A DNA stretch of 64,000 nucleotides, from contig NEXG01000004.1 of NCBI GenBank assembly GCA_003019535.1, positions 61,540-125,539 on the forward strand. Reading direction: 5' to 3'. Each line of letters starts with the position of its first letter. The stretch's first letter is position 1. Below are positions 50,650-60,635 of the stretch, piece after piece. Both the position numbers and the translations under genes were made by a program. The notes below the pieces were generated by a model that did no database searches, was not told the DNA's origin, and saw only the letters and a program-made list of their open reading frames with translations. Source of the DNA: Candidatus Marsarchaeota G2 archaeon ECH_B_1 (GTDB lineage: Archaea; Thermoproteota; Thermoprotei_A; Marsarchaeales; Marsarchaeaceae).

Positions 50650-51288
50650 TTGGATAAAATTACGAAGGTGACGGGAGTTGCTTTACCATTCGCGTACGAC
50701 AACGTGGACACCGACCAGATTATCCCAGCAGAATATCTTAAAATTACGAGACGTGAAGGGCTTGGCAGACACCTCTTTAACAACTGGAGGTACCTTGAAA
50801 ACGGCGAACCAAACCCCAATTTTATATTAAACGACCAGAGGTATAGGAATGCTTGCATACTTGTGGCTGGAAGAAACTTTGGCATAGGTTCATCACGCGA
50901 ACACGCAGTTTGGGCGCTTGCGGACTATGGTTTTAAGGTAATCATCGCAGCTTCATTCGGGGACATATTCTACGAAAACGCAGCGAAGAATGGTTTGGTT
51001 TGCGTCATACTAGATGATAAGGAGCTTGACACCGTAAGGAGAGCAGCCCTCAACCAGCCTCTAGAGCTAGAGGTGGACGTAGAGCGCCTACTTATAAGGT
51101 ATTCAGGTATGGAGTTGCGTTTTAAGATGGATCAAGCAACCCAAAACAGGCTGCTTACTGGTCTTGACGATATTGAGTACACGTTAAAGTTCTACTCACA
51201 CAAAATCCACGAGTACGAGGCAAAGAAACCCGCCTTTCTGGGGCCAAGAAAAGTTGATTTGGAGGGCTTGGAAAAAGCCTTTGAGTAA
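50650..51288 (+). CDS. leuD: 3-isopropylmalate dehydratase, small subunit
   Basis: This 212-residue swivel-domain protein has VDTDQIIPAEYLKI and AGRNFGIGSSREHAVWAL, the LeuD core, and a C-terminal helical extension typical of the bacterial-type long form. It forms the dehydratase with LeuC. The TTG start at 50650 is two bases after the leuC stop. It converges on leuA with 11 bases between the stops. Confidence 0.95.
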   Translation: MDKITKVTGVALPFAYDNVDTDQIIPAEYLKITRREGLGRHLFNNWRYLENGEPNPNFILNDQRYRNACILVAGRNFGIGSSREHAVWALADYGFKVIIAASFGDIFYENAAKNGLVCVILDDKELDTVRRAALNQPLELEVDVERLLIRYSGMELRFKMDQATQNRLLTGLDDIEYTLKFYSHKIHEYEAKKPAFLGPRKVDLEGLEKAFE

Positions 51289-51299
51289 TCGTGGTTTCA

Positions 51300-52448
51300 T
51301 TAGGCCTTCACACTTAGACACACTCGACGAGCTATCTCTACCGCCTGGTCAACGCTGACATGGCATCCTCTTTCTGCCTCAGCCTTGATTTCATCTAGGA
51401 CCTTTTTTAGTTGCTCGTCACTCAGAGTTAAACCTCTTTCATTAAGCATCACTTTGAGTCCGTAGCTCCCACTGTGTTTACCCAAAGCTATTCGTCTAAA
51501 GTTTCCAACCTCCTCGGGTTGCATGGGTTCATAGGTCTGTGGGTTTTGAAGTACGCCGTGGACGTGTATCCCCGCCTCGTGACCGAAGGCGTTGTCCCCT
51601 ACTATTGGTTTAAAGTAGGGTACCGGTACACCTGTAACCTCAGCCACGAATCTACTTGTCTCGTATAATCGAGAAGCGACGACGCCGACCTCTGCCTTTA
51701 AGAGTTTTTTCAACGCCATTACCACCTCTTCAAGCGAAGTGTTACCCGCCCTTTCACCTATTCCGTTAACTGTTACATGAACCTGTTCCGCACCAGCGCT
51801 CACCGCGGCCACAGTGTTGGCTGTGGCCATCCCGAAGTCGTTATGGCAATGGACGCTTAGAATCTTATTACCAACTAGGCGTTTAATTTCCACAACGAGG
51901 TTGTACATCCCGAACGGCTCCATAACACCAACAGTATCTGGGATGTTTATCCGATCTGCACCAGCGCTTAGAGCTGCGGTTATAGCCTCGCTTAGAAAAG
52001 CGCGATCGCTTCTAGTAGCATCCTCGGGACTAAACTCAACGGTCAGGCCATTCTCCTTAGCATAACTCACAGATTCAAGTATTCTCTCGATAGCCTGCTC
52101 CCTCGACATCCTAAGCTTGTATTGTAAGTGGATATCAGACGTTGCAAGAAATAAATGGATGCTTGAAATCCCGGTTGACAAAGTGTCTTCAATGTCTTTC
52201 TTTGCGCAGCGGGAAAGAGCGATTACCTCGACTCTGTCTGAGAGCTCTTGGTTTATTAGCTTGGTGGCTTCATACTCCGCTCTCGAGGCCACAGGGAAAC
52301 CAGCTTCTATAACATCCACGCGTAGGTCAGCGAGTCTGCGGGCAACCATAAGCTTCTGTTCAACGGAAAGATCGATGCCTGGTGCTTGTTCTCCGTCTCT
52401 TAAAGTTGTATCAAATATTCTTACCCTTCCCGGATAGAAGACGACCAC
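51300..52448 (-). CDS. leuA: 2-isopropylmalate synthase-type enzyme without regulatory domain
   Basis: This 382-residue DRE-TIM enzyme has [28 protein letters not shown], and [15 protein letters not shown], the catalytic core of isopropylmalate and homocitrate synthases. It stops before the C-terminal LeuA dimer regulatory domain, so leucine feedback through that domain is absent. The position next to leuCD and leuB favours isopropylmalate synthesis from 2-oxoisovalerate and acetyl-CoA; homocitrate or citramalate synthase is the main alternative for this core-only form. A 160-bp spacer separates it from leuB, so it may have its own promoter. Confidence 0.88.
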   Translation of the reverse strand: MVVFYPGRVRIFDTTLRDGEQAPGIDLSVEQKLMVARRLADLRVDVIEAGFPVASRAEYEATKLINQELSDRVEVIALSRCAKKDIEDTLSTGISSIHLFLATSDIHLQYKLRMSREQAIERILESVSYAKENGLTVEFSPEDATRSDRAFLSEAITAALSAGADRINIPDTVGVMEPFGMYNLVVEIKRLVGNKILSVHCHNDFGMATANTVAAVSAGAEQVHVTVNGIGERAGNTSLEEVVMALKKLLKAEVGVVASRLYETSRFVAEVTGVPVPYFKPIVGDNAFGHEAGIHVHGVLQNPQTYEPMQPEEVGNFRRIALGKHSGSYGLKVMLNERGLTLSDEQLKKVLDEIKAEAERGCHVSVDQAVEIARRVCLSVKA

Positions 52449-52608
52449 TCATCGTGCCCTATACATACATAAACATCAATAAAAAGTTTTCGATTAACGC
52501 ACGCTAAAACCGAGATTTTTAAAGCAAAGAATACAAAACCAAGCCGATTTAACAAAGCGTGTAGAGACTACGTAGACGATTTCCCAGTTTCACCCCCGGA
52601 ACAATAGT

Positions 52609-53754
52609 TTAGACCCGGGATAGAAGCTCTTTCACTACCGCATCCCCCACCTCAGAAGTGGTGGAGGAGCCACCGAGGTCAGGTGTTCTAACTCTTCCAT
52701 CTACGAGCACACGTTCCACGGCGCGCGCAACACTATTGTACGCCTCCCTACGGCCCAAGTGGTCCAGCATCATTCCCCCCGCGAGAATCGCCGCTATTGG
52801 GTTGGCCACCTTCTTACCAGCGAGGGGAGGCGCGGACCCATGTATCGGCTCAAACATAGAGGTGCCTTCGGGGTTGATGTTCGCACTTGGAGCGAGCCCC
52901 ATACCTCCCTGAATCGCAGCCCCGAGGTCTGTGAGTATATCACCGAAGAGGTTTGGAAGAACCACTACCTGGAATCTTTCAGGCTCCCTGACGAAAAGCA
53001 TGGCTGCCGCATCCACATATAACTCTTCAGTCTGTATTTGGGGGTACATTTTGGCGGTGGACTCGAACGCATCCCTCCAGATAGAGTAAATGTTGGTCAT
53101 CACGTTCGCCTTATCCACTGAGGCCACTCTGCGTAGCCCATTATTCTGAGCGTAGTTGAAAGCGTATTTTATCACCCTCTCAGCGCCTAGGCGGGTTATC
53201 ACACCCAACTCATAAGCAAAGCTTTCATCCCCCCCAATCATTGAGGCGTCTACGTCGAATTTAACCTGATACTTTGACCTAGACATAACCATGCTCGCTT
53301 TAGCCGAGCGCACAACGCTTGAACCAAGTCCACTGTACATATCCTCAGCGTTCTCTTTTACACACACAAAGTTAATATGAGCGGGGGTTTTAGATCCGAG
53401 AGCCGAGCTTACACCGTTAAGCAACCTAACTGGTCTGAGGTTAACATATTGGTCAAAGTACCACCTCAGCTTGAGTATTATACCTCGCTCAAGTATCCCA
53501 GGCCTAACGCGTGGGTCGCCCACGGCCCCAAAATATATGGCTTTAAAGTTGCTTAGCTCTTTTAGTTCCTCTTCGGAAACAAGTGTACCCTCACGTAAAT
53601 ACCTCTCAGCGCCGAAGTTGTAGTCAACCCAGTTTACCTCGAAACCCTCAGCCTCTGACACAGCGTCCAGAACCTTTCTGCCTTCTGCTATAACCTCAGG
53701 ACCTATACCGTCGCCGGGTATACAAGCTATATTGTATGTAACCATATTCAACAC
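52609..53754 (-). CDS. leuB: 3-isopropylmalate dehydrogenase
   Basis: This 381-residue enzyme of the decarboxylating beta-hydroxyacid dehydrogenase family has IPGDGIGPEV, FDQYVNLRPVRLL, VKENAEDMYSGLG, and NLFGDILTDLGAAIQGGMGLAPSANINP. It oxidises and decarboxylates 3-isopropylmalate with NAD. The first codon is taken as the ATG at 53754; the ATG three codons on (MVTYNIACIPG) is possible and nearer to the family start. The segment RPVRLL is also found in the tartrate/malate dehydrogenase branch, but leuA and leuCD next to it favour leucine. It follows ilvC by 47 bases. Confidence 0.92.
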   Translation of the reverse strand: MLNMVTYNIACIPGDGIGPEVIAEGRKVLDAVSEAEGFEVNWVDYNFGAERYLREGTLVSEEELKELSNFKAIYFGAVGDPRVRPGILERGIILKLRWYFDQYVNLRPVRLLNGVSSALGSKTPAHINFVCVKENAEDMYSGLGSSVVRSAKASMVMSRSKYQVKFDVDASMIGGDESFAYELGVITRLGAERVIKYAFNYAQNNGLRRVASVDKANVMTNIYSIWRDAFESTAKMYPQIQTEELYVDAAAMLFVREPERFQVVVLPNLFGDILTDLGAAIQGGMGLAPSANINPEGTSMFEPIHGSAPPLAGKKVANPIAAILAGGMMLDHLGRREAYNSVARAVERVLVDGRVRTPDLGGSSTTSEVGDAVVKELLSRV

Positions 53755-53801
53755 ACAGCTTTTGTGTTGGGTATACGCTTATGTAGAGGCGGTCAAAGCA
53801 T

Positions 53802-54812
53802 TCAGTGTTCAGAGTCTTTCTCGGTTGACTCTATGCCCGCCATTCTTCTGATAACTGAGCCAACTGACTCTATCTGCTTGGATTCGAGCTGACCCATCAT
53901 ACGTCTCAGGTTTTTGGCGCTTTCATCTCTATTACCTGTCCACTCCCTAGCGAATTCGCCGCTCTTTATCTCCTGTAGTATCTTCTTCATGTTTGACTTA
54001 ACTGTTTCATCTACAACTCTGCCTCCCCGTGTGAGTCCACCATACTTAGCGGTATCGCTTACAGCCTTGAGCATACCTGCAAAGCCACCCTTGTATATCA
54101 GGTCCATTATCAGCTTAAGTTCGTTGCACACCTCGAAGTATGCTAGCTCGGGTTGGTAGCCCTCCTCAACTAGCACTTCAAACCCTTTCTCTATCAGACT
54201 CATCACTCCGCCTACAAGGACGCTCTGCTCGCCGAATAGGTCGGTTTCTGCCTCCTCCGCAAAGCTGGTTTTGAGAACTCCCGCCTTAGTGGCACCCAGC
54301 GCCTTAGCGTACGCCAGCGCTAGCTTTTCACCTTGACCAGAGTAGTCCCTTTCAACGGCGAGCAGCGCCGGGACACCAAAACCGTCTAGGTAAGCCTGTC
54401 TAACAGTGGGGCCAGGACCCTTCGGCGCAACCATGAAAATATCCACATCCTTAGGCGGTGAAACCTCACCGAACCTGATAGAGTACCCGTGAGCGAAGCC
54501 CAATGCTTTACCTCTGCTGAGGTGCTGCTTAACCGAGGACTCATAGACTTCACGGTGTGTTGTGTCGGGTGTCAGCATCATGATCACATCCGAACGCCTA
54601 GAGGCTTCGTCGGGGGTTAGGGGTTCGAATCCATCCGCCTTAGCTTGAATCCAAGATTTCCCACTGAACCTTACACCCACACAAACATCTATGCCGGAGT
54701 CGCGCAGGTTGAGTGCGTGCGCGCGTCCCTGGCTACCATAGCCGAGGACGGCCACCTTTCTACCCGTCAAAAAAGAGAGGTCCGCATCCTCCTCATAATA
54801 TATTTTCGGCAA
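53802..54812 (-). CDS. ilvC: Ketol-acid reductoisomerase, class I
   Basis: This 336-residue enzyme has VLGYGSQGRAHALNLRDSG (Rossmann), APKGPGPTVR and the knotted C-terminal domain with ETDLFGEQSVLVGG and FEVCNELKLIMDLIYKGG, metal ligands in place. It isomerises and reduces acetolactate to dihydroxyisovalerate. The gene begins 20 bases inside the end of ilvH, an unusually long overlap. The cofactor loop reads RFSGKSW. The last 15 residues are a charged tail. Next is leuB. Confidence 0.95.
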   Translation of the reverse strand: MPKIYYEEDADLSFLTGRKVAVLGYGSQGRAHALNLRDSGIDVCVGVRFSGKSWIQAKADGFEPLTPDEASRRSDVIMMLTPDTTHREVYESSVKQHLSRGKALGFAHGYSIRFGEVSPPKDVDIFMVAPKGPGPTVRQAYLDGFGVPALLAVERDYSGQGEKLALAYAKALGATKAGVLKTSFAEEAETDLFGEQSVLVGGVMSLIEKGFEVLVEEGYQPELAYFEVCNELKLIMDLIYKGGFAGMLKAVSDTAKYGGLTRGGRVVDETVKSNMKKILQEIKSGEFAREWTGNRDESAKNLRRMMGQLESKQIESVGSVIRRMAGIESTEKDSEH

Positions 54813-55308
54813 ACTCCTTCACCTTTTCTTCAAACGATAGTACAGCTAAGCCAGTCCGGCCAAGCGATACCAAGCCAGAATCCAAAACACTGTTTATAAA
54901 ACTATTTATAGTTTCGGGTTCGCCTGTGAGTTCAACTACCGCAGTATCTCCTCTGATGCTCACCACCCTTGCACCATAATTTTCAATGAGCCTCTCAAAT
55001 CCTGTGTTTTGATCCATCTTTATTTGGGCCAGCACTAACTCCCTTCTAATAGCTTCAGAGAGCCTTACAAGCCTAACATTCACCACATCAACACTCTTAT
55101 TGAGCATCCGCTGAACCATACCGCACTCTTCACTGCTTGCCTTAAGGTTGACGGTTATACCGCTTTTCCCCACAACACCAGGGAGAGACGAAACACTCAC
55201 AGCATCAATGTTTAGGTTGAGCCTACGAAAGTGGTTTAGTACCCTGAAAAGCACACCTGGTTTGTCTTCGACCAATATTTGGAACGCGACCGACTCATCT
55301 TCACTCAT
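54793..55308 (-). CDS. ilvH: Acetolactate synthase regulatory (small) subunit
   Basis: This 171-residue protein has an N-terminal ACT domain (FQILVEDKPGVLFRVLNHFRRLNLNIDAVSV) and the C-terminal IlvH domain (ELVLAQIKMD, GDTAVVELTGEPETINSFI). It binds the catalytic subunit and normally carries valine feedback control. It overlaps ilvB upstream by four bases and ilvC downstream by 20, so it is tightly coupled in translation. Confidence 0.94.
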   Translation of the reverse strand: MSEDESVAFQILVEDKPGVLFRVLNHFRRLNLNIDAVSVSSLPGVVGKSGITVNLKASSEECGMVQRMLNKSVDVVNVRLVRLSEAIRRELVLAQIKMDQNTGFERLIENYGARVVSIRGDTAVVELTGEPETINSFINSVLDSGLVSLGRTGLAVLSFEEKVKEFAENIL

Positions 55309-57014
55309 TTAACAATCATCTCGTTAAGACCTGAACCAGTTGGGACAAATGGCAACACGTTTTCTTCCGGCGAAATCGGTATATCAATCACCGTTGTAAC
55401 CTCACTCTTTAACGCCTCCCTTAAGGCTCTCTCGAAGTCGAGCATACCGTTAACTCTGACACCCTCCGCCCCATAAGACTTGGCTAGATTGACAAAGTCT
55501 GGCTTTGAGCCAAGCCAAACACCAGAGTATCTACCACCATAGAAGGCTCTCTGCCATTGGGCAACCATCCCTAGACACGAGTTATTAAAGACGCAAACTA
55601 TAACAGGAAGGTTTTCCTGAACGCTTGTTGCCAGCGAGTCGGACGTCATAAGAAAACTACCATCACCAGCTATATCGAGCACTGGCACCCAAGGCTTAGC
55701 GGTCTTAGCTCCTATTGCAGCCGGAAAGCCGAAGCCCATCGTCCCCAAGCCTCCGCTCGTTAGGAATGTCCTAGGTTTAAGCACCCTATAGTGGAGTTCA
55801 GCCCACATTTGGTGTTGACCGACCTCTGTTGTCACAATCGCGTCGATCGGAAGCATATCCCTGATCTTACGTATTATACGTGGTGACGTGAACTCGCCTG
55901 ATGCACCGAAAATAGCATCCTCGTACTCAGACTTTAACTCCATCCACCTCCCACGCCAGGCAGTGTTCTCACACTTTACAGCCTTAACCTTTAAGACCTC
56001 GAGCAGGATCCTGAGAGACTTCCTAATATTGCCCACAACGTAGTGGTGGGGTTTTAGATTTTTCCCTATCTCGGGAGAGTGCGCATCGAAGTGGATAATC
56101 TTCCTGTCTTTAGTGAACTCAGAGAGATTCATTGTGGACCTATCGGAGAATCTTGCACCAACACAGATAACCAAGTCGGACTCCATTATCAATTTGTTAG
56201 CGTGGTATGTCCCATGCATCCCTATCGGCCCAAGTGATAAGGGGTGGTTTTCGGGTATGCACCCCTTACCCATGAGTGTGGTTGCAACTGGAATATTGAG
56301 TAACTCTGCGACCGCGACAAGAAGGTCGCACGCATTACTCTTAATCACACCACCTCCACCCAGAAGAACTGGTCTATCGGCTGCAAGAAGTAAATCAGCC
56401 GCCTTGGCAACATGCAAGGGATCGGGTTCGTACTCCGCCCTATATCCCGGTATATCAACACTCTCGGGGAAAGCCATCTCCTCCTTCTCCATTTGCACAT
56501 CTTTGGGTAAATCAATGAGTACGGGCGATGTTCTACCCGTGGCCGTCAGATAGAATGCGGCTTTAACTGCGCGGGGAACCTCCGATGGGCGACGTGGCTG
56601 GAACTGGTACTTTGTGATTGGGTTAAATATTCCCACGGTGTCAATCTCTTGGAAGGCGTCAGTGCCTATTAGACGCGTGGCCACTTGTCCAGTGATTGCG
56701 ACCATGGGGACAGAGTCCATGTAGGCGGTGGCTACACCCGTTACGAGGTTTGTCGCGCCTGGCCCAGAAGTGGCCATAGCGACGCCGGGTCTGCCCGTTA
56801 CCCTCGCGTAACCATCAGCCATATGCGCAGCAGATTGCTCATGTCTAGCTAACACGTGTCTAATTGGGCTCCCGAGCAACTCGTCATAAACTGGCATTAT
56901 TGCCCCACCAGGTATACCGAAAACGACCTCTACACCCTCAATTCTCAAGGCCTCAATAAGACCACGGGCGCCAGAAAATATTGGTGATATATTTTTCCAC
57001 CTCCAAAAGCCCAA
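55305..57014 (-). CDS. ilvB: Acetolactate synthase catalytic (large) subunit
   Basis: This 569-residue ThDP enzyme has EVVFGIPGGAIMPVYDEL with the catalytic Glu further on (RHEQSAAHMADGYAR), GSGGLGTMGFGFPAAIG and the ThDP motif GDGSFLMTSDSLATSVQENLP with NN. It makes acetolactate or acetohydroxybutyrate. The frame opens at TTG 57014, but a strong ribosome binding site (GGAGGTGG at 57004-56997) lies inside those first codons and points to a start near 56990, where the codon is ATA (MSPIFSGARGL-like). A non-AUG start or a leaderless TTG are both possible. It is the first gene of ilvB-ilvH-ilvC-leuB-leuA. Confidence 0.93.
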   Translation of the reverse strand: MGFWRWKNISPIFSGARGLIEALRIEGVEVVFGIPGGAIMPVYDELLGSPIRHVLARHEQSAAHMADGYARVTGRPGVAMATSGPGATNLVTGVATAYMDSVPMVAITGQVATRLIGTDAFQEIDTVGIFNPITKYQFQPRRPSEVPRAVKAAFYLTATGRTSPVLIDLPKDVQMEKEEMAFPESVDIPGYRAEYEPDPLHVAKAADLLLAADRPVLLGGGGVIKSNACDLLVAVAELLNIPVATTLMGKGCIPENHPLSLGPIGMHGTYHANKLIMESDLVICVGARFSDRSTMNLSEFTKDRKIIHFDAHSPEIGKNLKPHHYVVGNIRKSLRILLEVLKVKAVKCENTAWRGRWMELKSEYEDAIFGASGEFTSPRIIRKIRDMLPIDAIVTTEVGQHQMWAELHYRVLKPRTFLTSGGLGTMGFGFPAAIGAKTAKPWVPVLDIAGDGSFLMTSDSLATSVQENLPVIVCVFNNSCLGMVAQWQRAFYGGRYSGVWLGSKPDFVNLAKSYGAEGVRVNGMLDFERALREALKSEVTTVIDIPISPEENVLPFVPTGSGLNEMIVK

Positions 57015-57421
57015 AGACGGGCGTCTATACGTTTAGTACTAGGGGCAAAATTGTCAGTGTGTATGCGTTTTTAAATGAAGAGACGTGTGCGTTATTTGAC
57101 ATCTGATACCTTTGCCCCTTTGTCGTTAGTAAAAGTGCTACTTACTTATAAACTTTTTGGTAAACTCCAGCTTTATTCGAATAAGGTTTCACGCTCTAAC
57201 TTTATAATGGATAGATTTATACAGCTTATCTTAAACGACTCAAAAAAGTTTACTTTGTTCGAAACCTAAGCCGGTCACAACACGCTAATCGTTAAGCGGG
57301 CATGATGCTCAGCCTAACGATTTTGAGAGAATAACCGCAGCTGGTAAACCCTATCCTAATTACACATCGTCATGCCAGGCTTGGAAAAGCTTTATTTGGC
57401 TCTGCTGACTGGTTTGGGTTT
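57015..57421. promoter_or_regulatory. Divergent ilvB-ilvD control region
   Basis: This 407-bp AT-rich region has no credible ORF (a 64-codon frame at 57075-57269 runs across several TATA-like sites). TATA-like TTTATTTGG at 57391-57399 is 23-31 bases before ATG 57422 and may drive ilvD. A long imperfect dyad is at 57287-57322. Further TATA-like elements lie near 57140-57150 and 57200-57230. Confidence 0.45.
57287..57322. repeat. Imperfect 36-bp palindrome upstream of ilvD
   Basis: AATCGTTA at 57287-57294 and TAACGATT at 57315-57322 are exact complements, and most inner positions also match, with an inner GCATGATGC-like core. It is 100-135 bases before ilvD, in the space between the divergent ilv operons. 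It could be an operator for a dimeric regulator or an attenuator-type hairpin. Confidence 0.6.
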
Positions 57422-59083
57422 ATGCGTTCAGAAAGCGTATACAGCGGGGTTGCGAGGGCACCTAATCGGGCATTTATGAGGGCTATGGGTCTCGGCGATA
57501 AAGATCTTGCCAGACCCATAGTGGGTGTGGCCGTTGCTTGGAGTGAAGCGGGTCCATGTAATATACACACCTTGACACTTGGCGAACGCGCAAAGGAGGG
57601 CGTCGTCGCAGGCGGCGGTACACCGAGAATGTTCACGACGCCGCTTGTTATAGATGGGATAGCGATGGGAACAGAGGGAATGAAGTATTCACTGGTTAGC
57701 AGAGAAGTAATCGCGAACACGGTTGAAATGTCCGTTAACGCTCATGGCTACGACGGCTTCGTGGGTATATCTGGTTGCGATAAGACAAGCCCAGGAATAA
57801 TGATGGCTATGGCAAGGCTGAACATTCCTTCGTTGATAATGTACGGGGGCACCACGCTCCCAGGTTATTTTAAGGGTTCTAAAGTGGCGATAGGCGACGT
57901 CTACGAGGCTGTTGGCTCCCACTCAGCTGGGAAAATGACATATGACGACCTTGTCACACTCGAGAAAAACGCAATACCCACACCAGGTTCATGTGGGGGG
58001 CTCTACACTGCGAACACCATGGCGGCCATGACCGAGGCTCTTGGCTTAGCCCTCCCCGGGTCCGCATCCCCCCCAGCGGTTGATGCGAAACGCACGGAGT
58101 TCGCTTTCGAAAGCGGTAAAGCTCTCATGAACCTTCTCGAGGCGGGTATAAAGCCACGAGACATACTTAGCTTTGAGGCGTTTGAGAACGCGGTGAGCGT
58201 CCTCATGGCTATGGGTGGATCCACAAACGCCGTGCTTCATTTACTCGCAATCGCACATGAAGCATCCGTCAATTTGAGCCTAGATGATTTCGAACTGTTG
58301 AGCAACAGGGTTCCAGAGATTGTTAACATGAAGCCTGGCGGCGAATACACAATGGCTGAACTACACCAAGTGGGGGGTGTGGCTCTAATAATGCAAAAAC
58401 TACTCAAAGCCAACTTACTGAACGGTGAAACGCTAACCGTAACGGGTAAAACACTTAGAAAAAACCTTGAAGAACTGAAAATCGAAACACCGAGAAACCA
58501 GAGTGTTGTGCGAGACGTAGACTCACCCATGTACCCTTATGGTGGAATAAGAATCTTGAAGGGAAGCCTAGCGCCTCTAGGCTCAGTGGTAAAGGCTTCC
58601 GCCTCTAAGGTTAAAAGCCATAAGGGACCCGCACGTGTGTTCAACTCTGAGGAGGAGGCGTTTAACGCGGTTATGAATAAACGGATTCAGAGTGGTGATG
58701 TAATCATAATACGCTACGAAGGCCCCAAGGGTGGGCCAGGCATGCGTGAAATGCTCGCCGTCACAGCCGCCGTAGTGGGTCAAGGCTTAGGGGAGCAAGT
58801 AGCCCTTGTGACCGATGGGAGGTTCTCAGGGGCCACAAGGGGGATGATGGTTGGTCATGTGGCTCCGGAGGCCTACGTGGGTGGACCCATAGCACTTGTT
58901 AACGATGGAGACGAAGTTGTTGTCGACGCCGAAAACTGCAGGCTTGATCTACTAGTGGACAACAAAGCACTCGAAGAACGAAGAGCAGAATGGATTCAGC
59001 CAAAACCAAAGTATAACTCAGGCCTTCTCAGCCAGTACTCCAAACTGGTGGGCGGCGCAGAAGTAGGAGCAGTACTCTCTTGA
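57422..59083 (+). CDS. ilvD: Dihydroxy-acid dehydratase
   Basis: This 553-residue enzyme has [28 protein letters not shown] (cluster cysteine), [13 protein letters not shown] (second cysteine) and [12 protein letters not shown], all DHAD hallmarks. It dehydrates dihydroxyisovalerate and dihydroxymethylvalerate in valine and isoleucine synthesis. The ATG at 57422 gives the typical short N-terminus [17 protein letters not shown]. It is divergent from the ilvB operon and shares its control region. Only the branched-chain aminotransferase is missing from this locus. Confidence 0.96.
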   Translation: MRSESVYSGVARAPNRAFMRAMGLGDKDLARPIVGVAVAWSEAGPCNIHTLTLGERAKEGVVAGGGTPRMFTTPLVIDGIAMGTEGMKYSLVSREVIANTVEMSVNAHGYDGFVGISGCDKTSPGIMMAMARLNIPSLIMYGGTTLPGYFKGSKVAIGDVYEAVGSHSAGKMTYDDLVTLEKNAIPTPGSCGGLYTANTMAAMTEALGLALPGSASPPAVDAKRTEFAFESGKALMNLLEAGIKPRDILSFEAFENAVSVLMAMGGSTNAVLHLLAIAHEASVNLSLDDFELLSNRVPEIVNMKPGGEYTMAELHQVGGVALIMQKLLKANLLNGETLTVTGKTLRKNLEELKIETPRNQSVVRDVDSPMYPYGGIRILKGSLAPLGSVVKASASKVKSHKGPARVFNSEEEAFNAVMNKRIQSGDVIIIRYEGPKGGPGMREMLAVTAAVVGQGLGEQVALVTDGRFSGATRGMMVGHVAPEAYVGGPIALVNDGDEVVVDAENCRLDLLVDNKALEERRAEWIQPKPKYNSGLLSQYSKLVGGAEVGAVLS

Positions 59084-59159
59084 GCGTGATGGATGATAAG
59101 AATGGCGTATTCGAGGCTAGCTAGGCTAATTTCTCACCTTAGAAATTCAGGTTTGTAGA

Positions 59160-59942
59160 ATGACGCATAAAAGTGTCGTTGAATTAAGGTTACCAGAGGT
59201 GGACTTGGTTACAGCTGACAGGCTTAGTGCCAAGTTAAGGGATTATGCGGGAGGTAAAAAACTCATAGTGGGCGTAAGCGGGGGGGTTGACTCGGCTACC
59301 ACCCTCGCGCTGTGTGTGAAGGCTGTAGGCTCAGAGAATGTGCTCGGACTAATAATGCCTGATACGAGAACCACGCCTCAAGAAGATGTTAAGGACGCCG
59401 AGGAGCTCCTAACACTGTTAAAAGTTAAACACGAAAAACACACAATTGATTCCATTGTTGACGCATACCGAAGCGAGCTAAGTGTGTTAGACGCTAAACT
59501 TTTGGGTAACATCAAGGCACGTGTGAGGATGACCATACTTTATTACTACGCCAACAAACTAGGTGGCCTAGTTGTAGGGACGGGCGACCGCTCCGAGCTA
59601 CTTTTAGGCTACTTTACCAAGTATGGTGATGGAGGGGTGGACATACTACCGCTTGGCTCTCTATATAAGACACAAGTAAGAAGACTAGGCGCACTGCTAG
59701 GTGTGCCGAGTAAAATTGTGAACAAGCCAAGCAGCCCTGCTCTCTGGGCTGGACAGACCGCTGAAGGTGAGTTGGGTATAAAGTACGAGGTTGCTGACCT
59801 AATACTGTACGGCTTAACGGAGTTAGGCTATCGGGCAAGCGACCTAGTAGGCCTCGGCTTTGGGGCTGAAATAGTATACAGGGTAACAGACCTAATGGAA
59901 AAGTCCACGCATAAAAGGCTTCTCCCACCAATACTCAGCTAA
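59160..59942 (+). CDS. nadE: NH3-dependent NAD+ synthetase
   Basis: This 260-residue adenine nucleotide alpha-hydrolase has the PP-loop VSGGVDSATTLAL, GTGDRSELLLGYFTKYGDG and KPSSPALWAGQTAEGELG, which are NadE signatures. It amidates deamido-NAD with ATP and ammonia in the last step of NAD synthesis. It lacks the glutaminase domain of bacterial long NadE, so it is the ammonia-dependent short form. It begins 76 bases after ilvD and may be read from the same transcript. Confidence 0.95.
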   Translation: MTHKSVVELRLPEVDLVTADRLSAKLRDYAGGKKLIVGVSGGVDSATTLALCVKAVGSENVLGLIMPDTRTTPQEDVKDAEELLTLLKVKHEKHTIDSIVDAYRSELSVLDAKLLGNIKARVRMTILYYYANKLGGLVVGTGDRSELLLGYFTKYGDGGVDILPLGSLYKTQVRRLGALLGVPSKIVNKPSSPALWAGQTAEGELGIKYEVADLILYGLTELGYRASDLVGLGFGAEIVYRVTDLMEKSTHKRLLPPILS

Positions 59943-59953
59943 GCCCAATCTAT

Positions 59954-60400
59954 TCAGGGCTCCTCCAACCGTGTGTTCTCCTTGAAAACCATGAGTCCAA
60001 GTGAATCATCATATATCTTTACTAGCTCTGTCCCAGCAACTTCACTCAGGTAAACCTCCACCAAGTAGCCCACCTGGGCCTCAACAAGGTGGCCTCCTAA
60101 AACATTCAGATTCCTATCGGAAACAGTTGCATGTAAATGTAAGACCTGCTTGCCCGTTGAATCTTTTGCAAGTGAACCCATACAGGATACGAGCTCCAAA
60201 TGATCACTTAGCTCCTTGGTAACATATTTCTTGGTCTCACCATCATAAAAACCCAGGACAACCCTGCTCAACGTGCCCATTGCTTGTACGATAGCGTAAT
60301 CAACGCTCCTCTCCTGGGCTACAGAGAGGATTCGGGATACAACATCCTCCTTAGGTCTTAGACCCACCACCACGATTCTACCTAAAGCACCAACAGGCAT
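59954..60400 (-). CDS. PPC/DUF296-domain protein
   Basis: This protein of about 148 residues is a single PPC (DUF296) domain: IVVVGLRPKEDVVSRI, a central AIVQAMGTLSRVVLGFYD, and LHLHATVSD with the His cluster near GGHL. Similar archaeal and bacterial proteins form trimers and bind DNA or zinc; plant versions carry an AT hook, absent here. I start at ATG 60400 (MPVGALGRIVV), because a TATA-like GGCTATATTG lies at 60442-60451; the frame opens further up to 60469. A 235-bp spacer up to the Gfo/Idh gene holds nothing I recognise. Confidence 0.85.
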   Translation of the reverse strand: MPVGALGRIVVVGLRPKEDVVSRILSVAQERSVDYAIVQAMGTLSRVVLGFYDGETKKYVTKELSDHLELVSCMGSLAKDSTGKQVLHLHATVSDRNLNVLGGHLVEAQVGYLVEVYLSEVAGTELVKIYDDSLGLMVFKENTRLEEP

Positions 60401-60635
60401 TTTAGGAAGATAACGCCTACGTAGATTTATCTCTTCCGCAATATAGCCTACACACAAACTTTGAGACACTGCGAGCTAACCATAGTTCATGAATACAATA
60501 CATCGAGTCCCTACCTCCGTTAAACTGTTCGCGCAACTCAGAAATAGTTGGCTCTGGGGTCCAATTGCACTCCTCTCACTTCATTCGCTAGGCTTTTTCT
60601 AAGCGCCATGTGAGTAAAGCATCCATTCCTTAGTA

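Noticed and set aside
54600..54640. GGTTCGAATCC, a T-loop-like motif
   Set aside because: It lies inside the ilvC coding sequence and no cloverleaf can be built around it.
57075..57269. 64-codon plus-strand ORF between ilvB and ilvD
   Set aside because: It crosses several TATA-like elements and shows no protein motif; the region is better read as control DNA.
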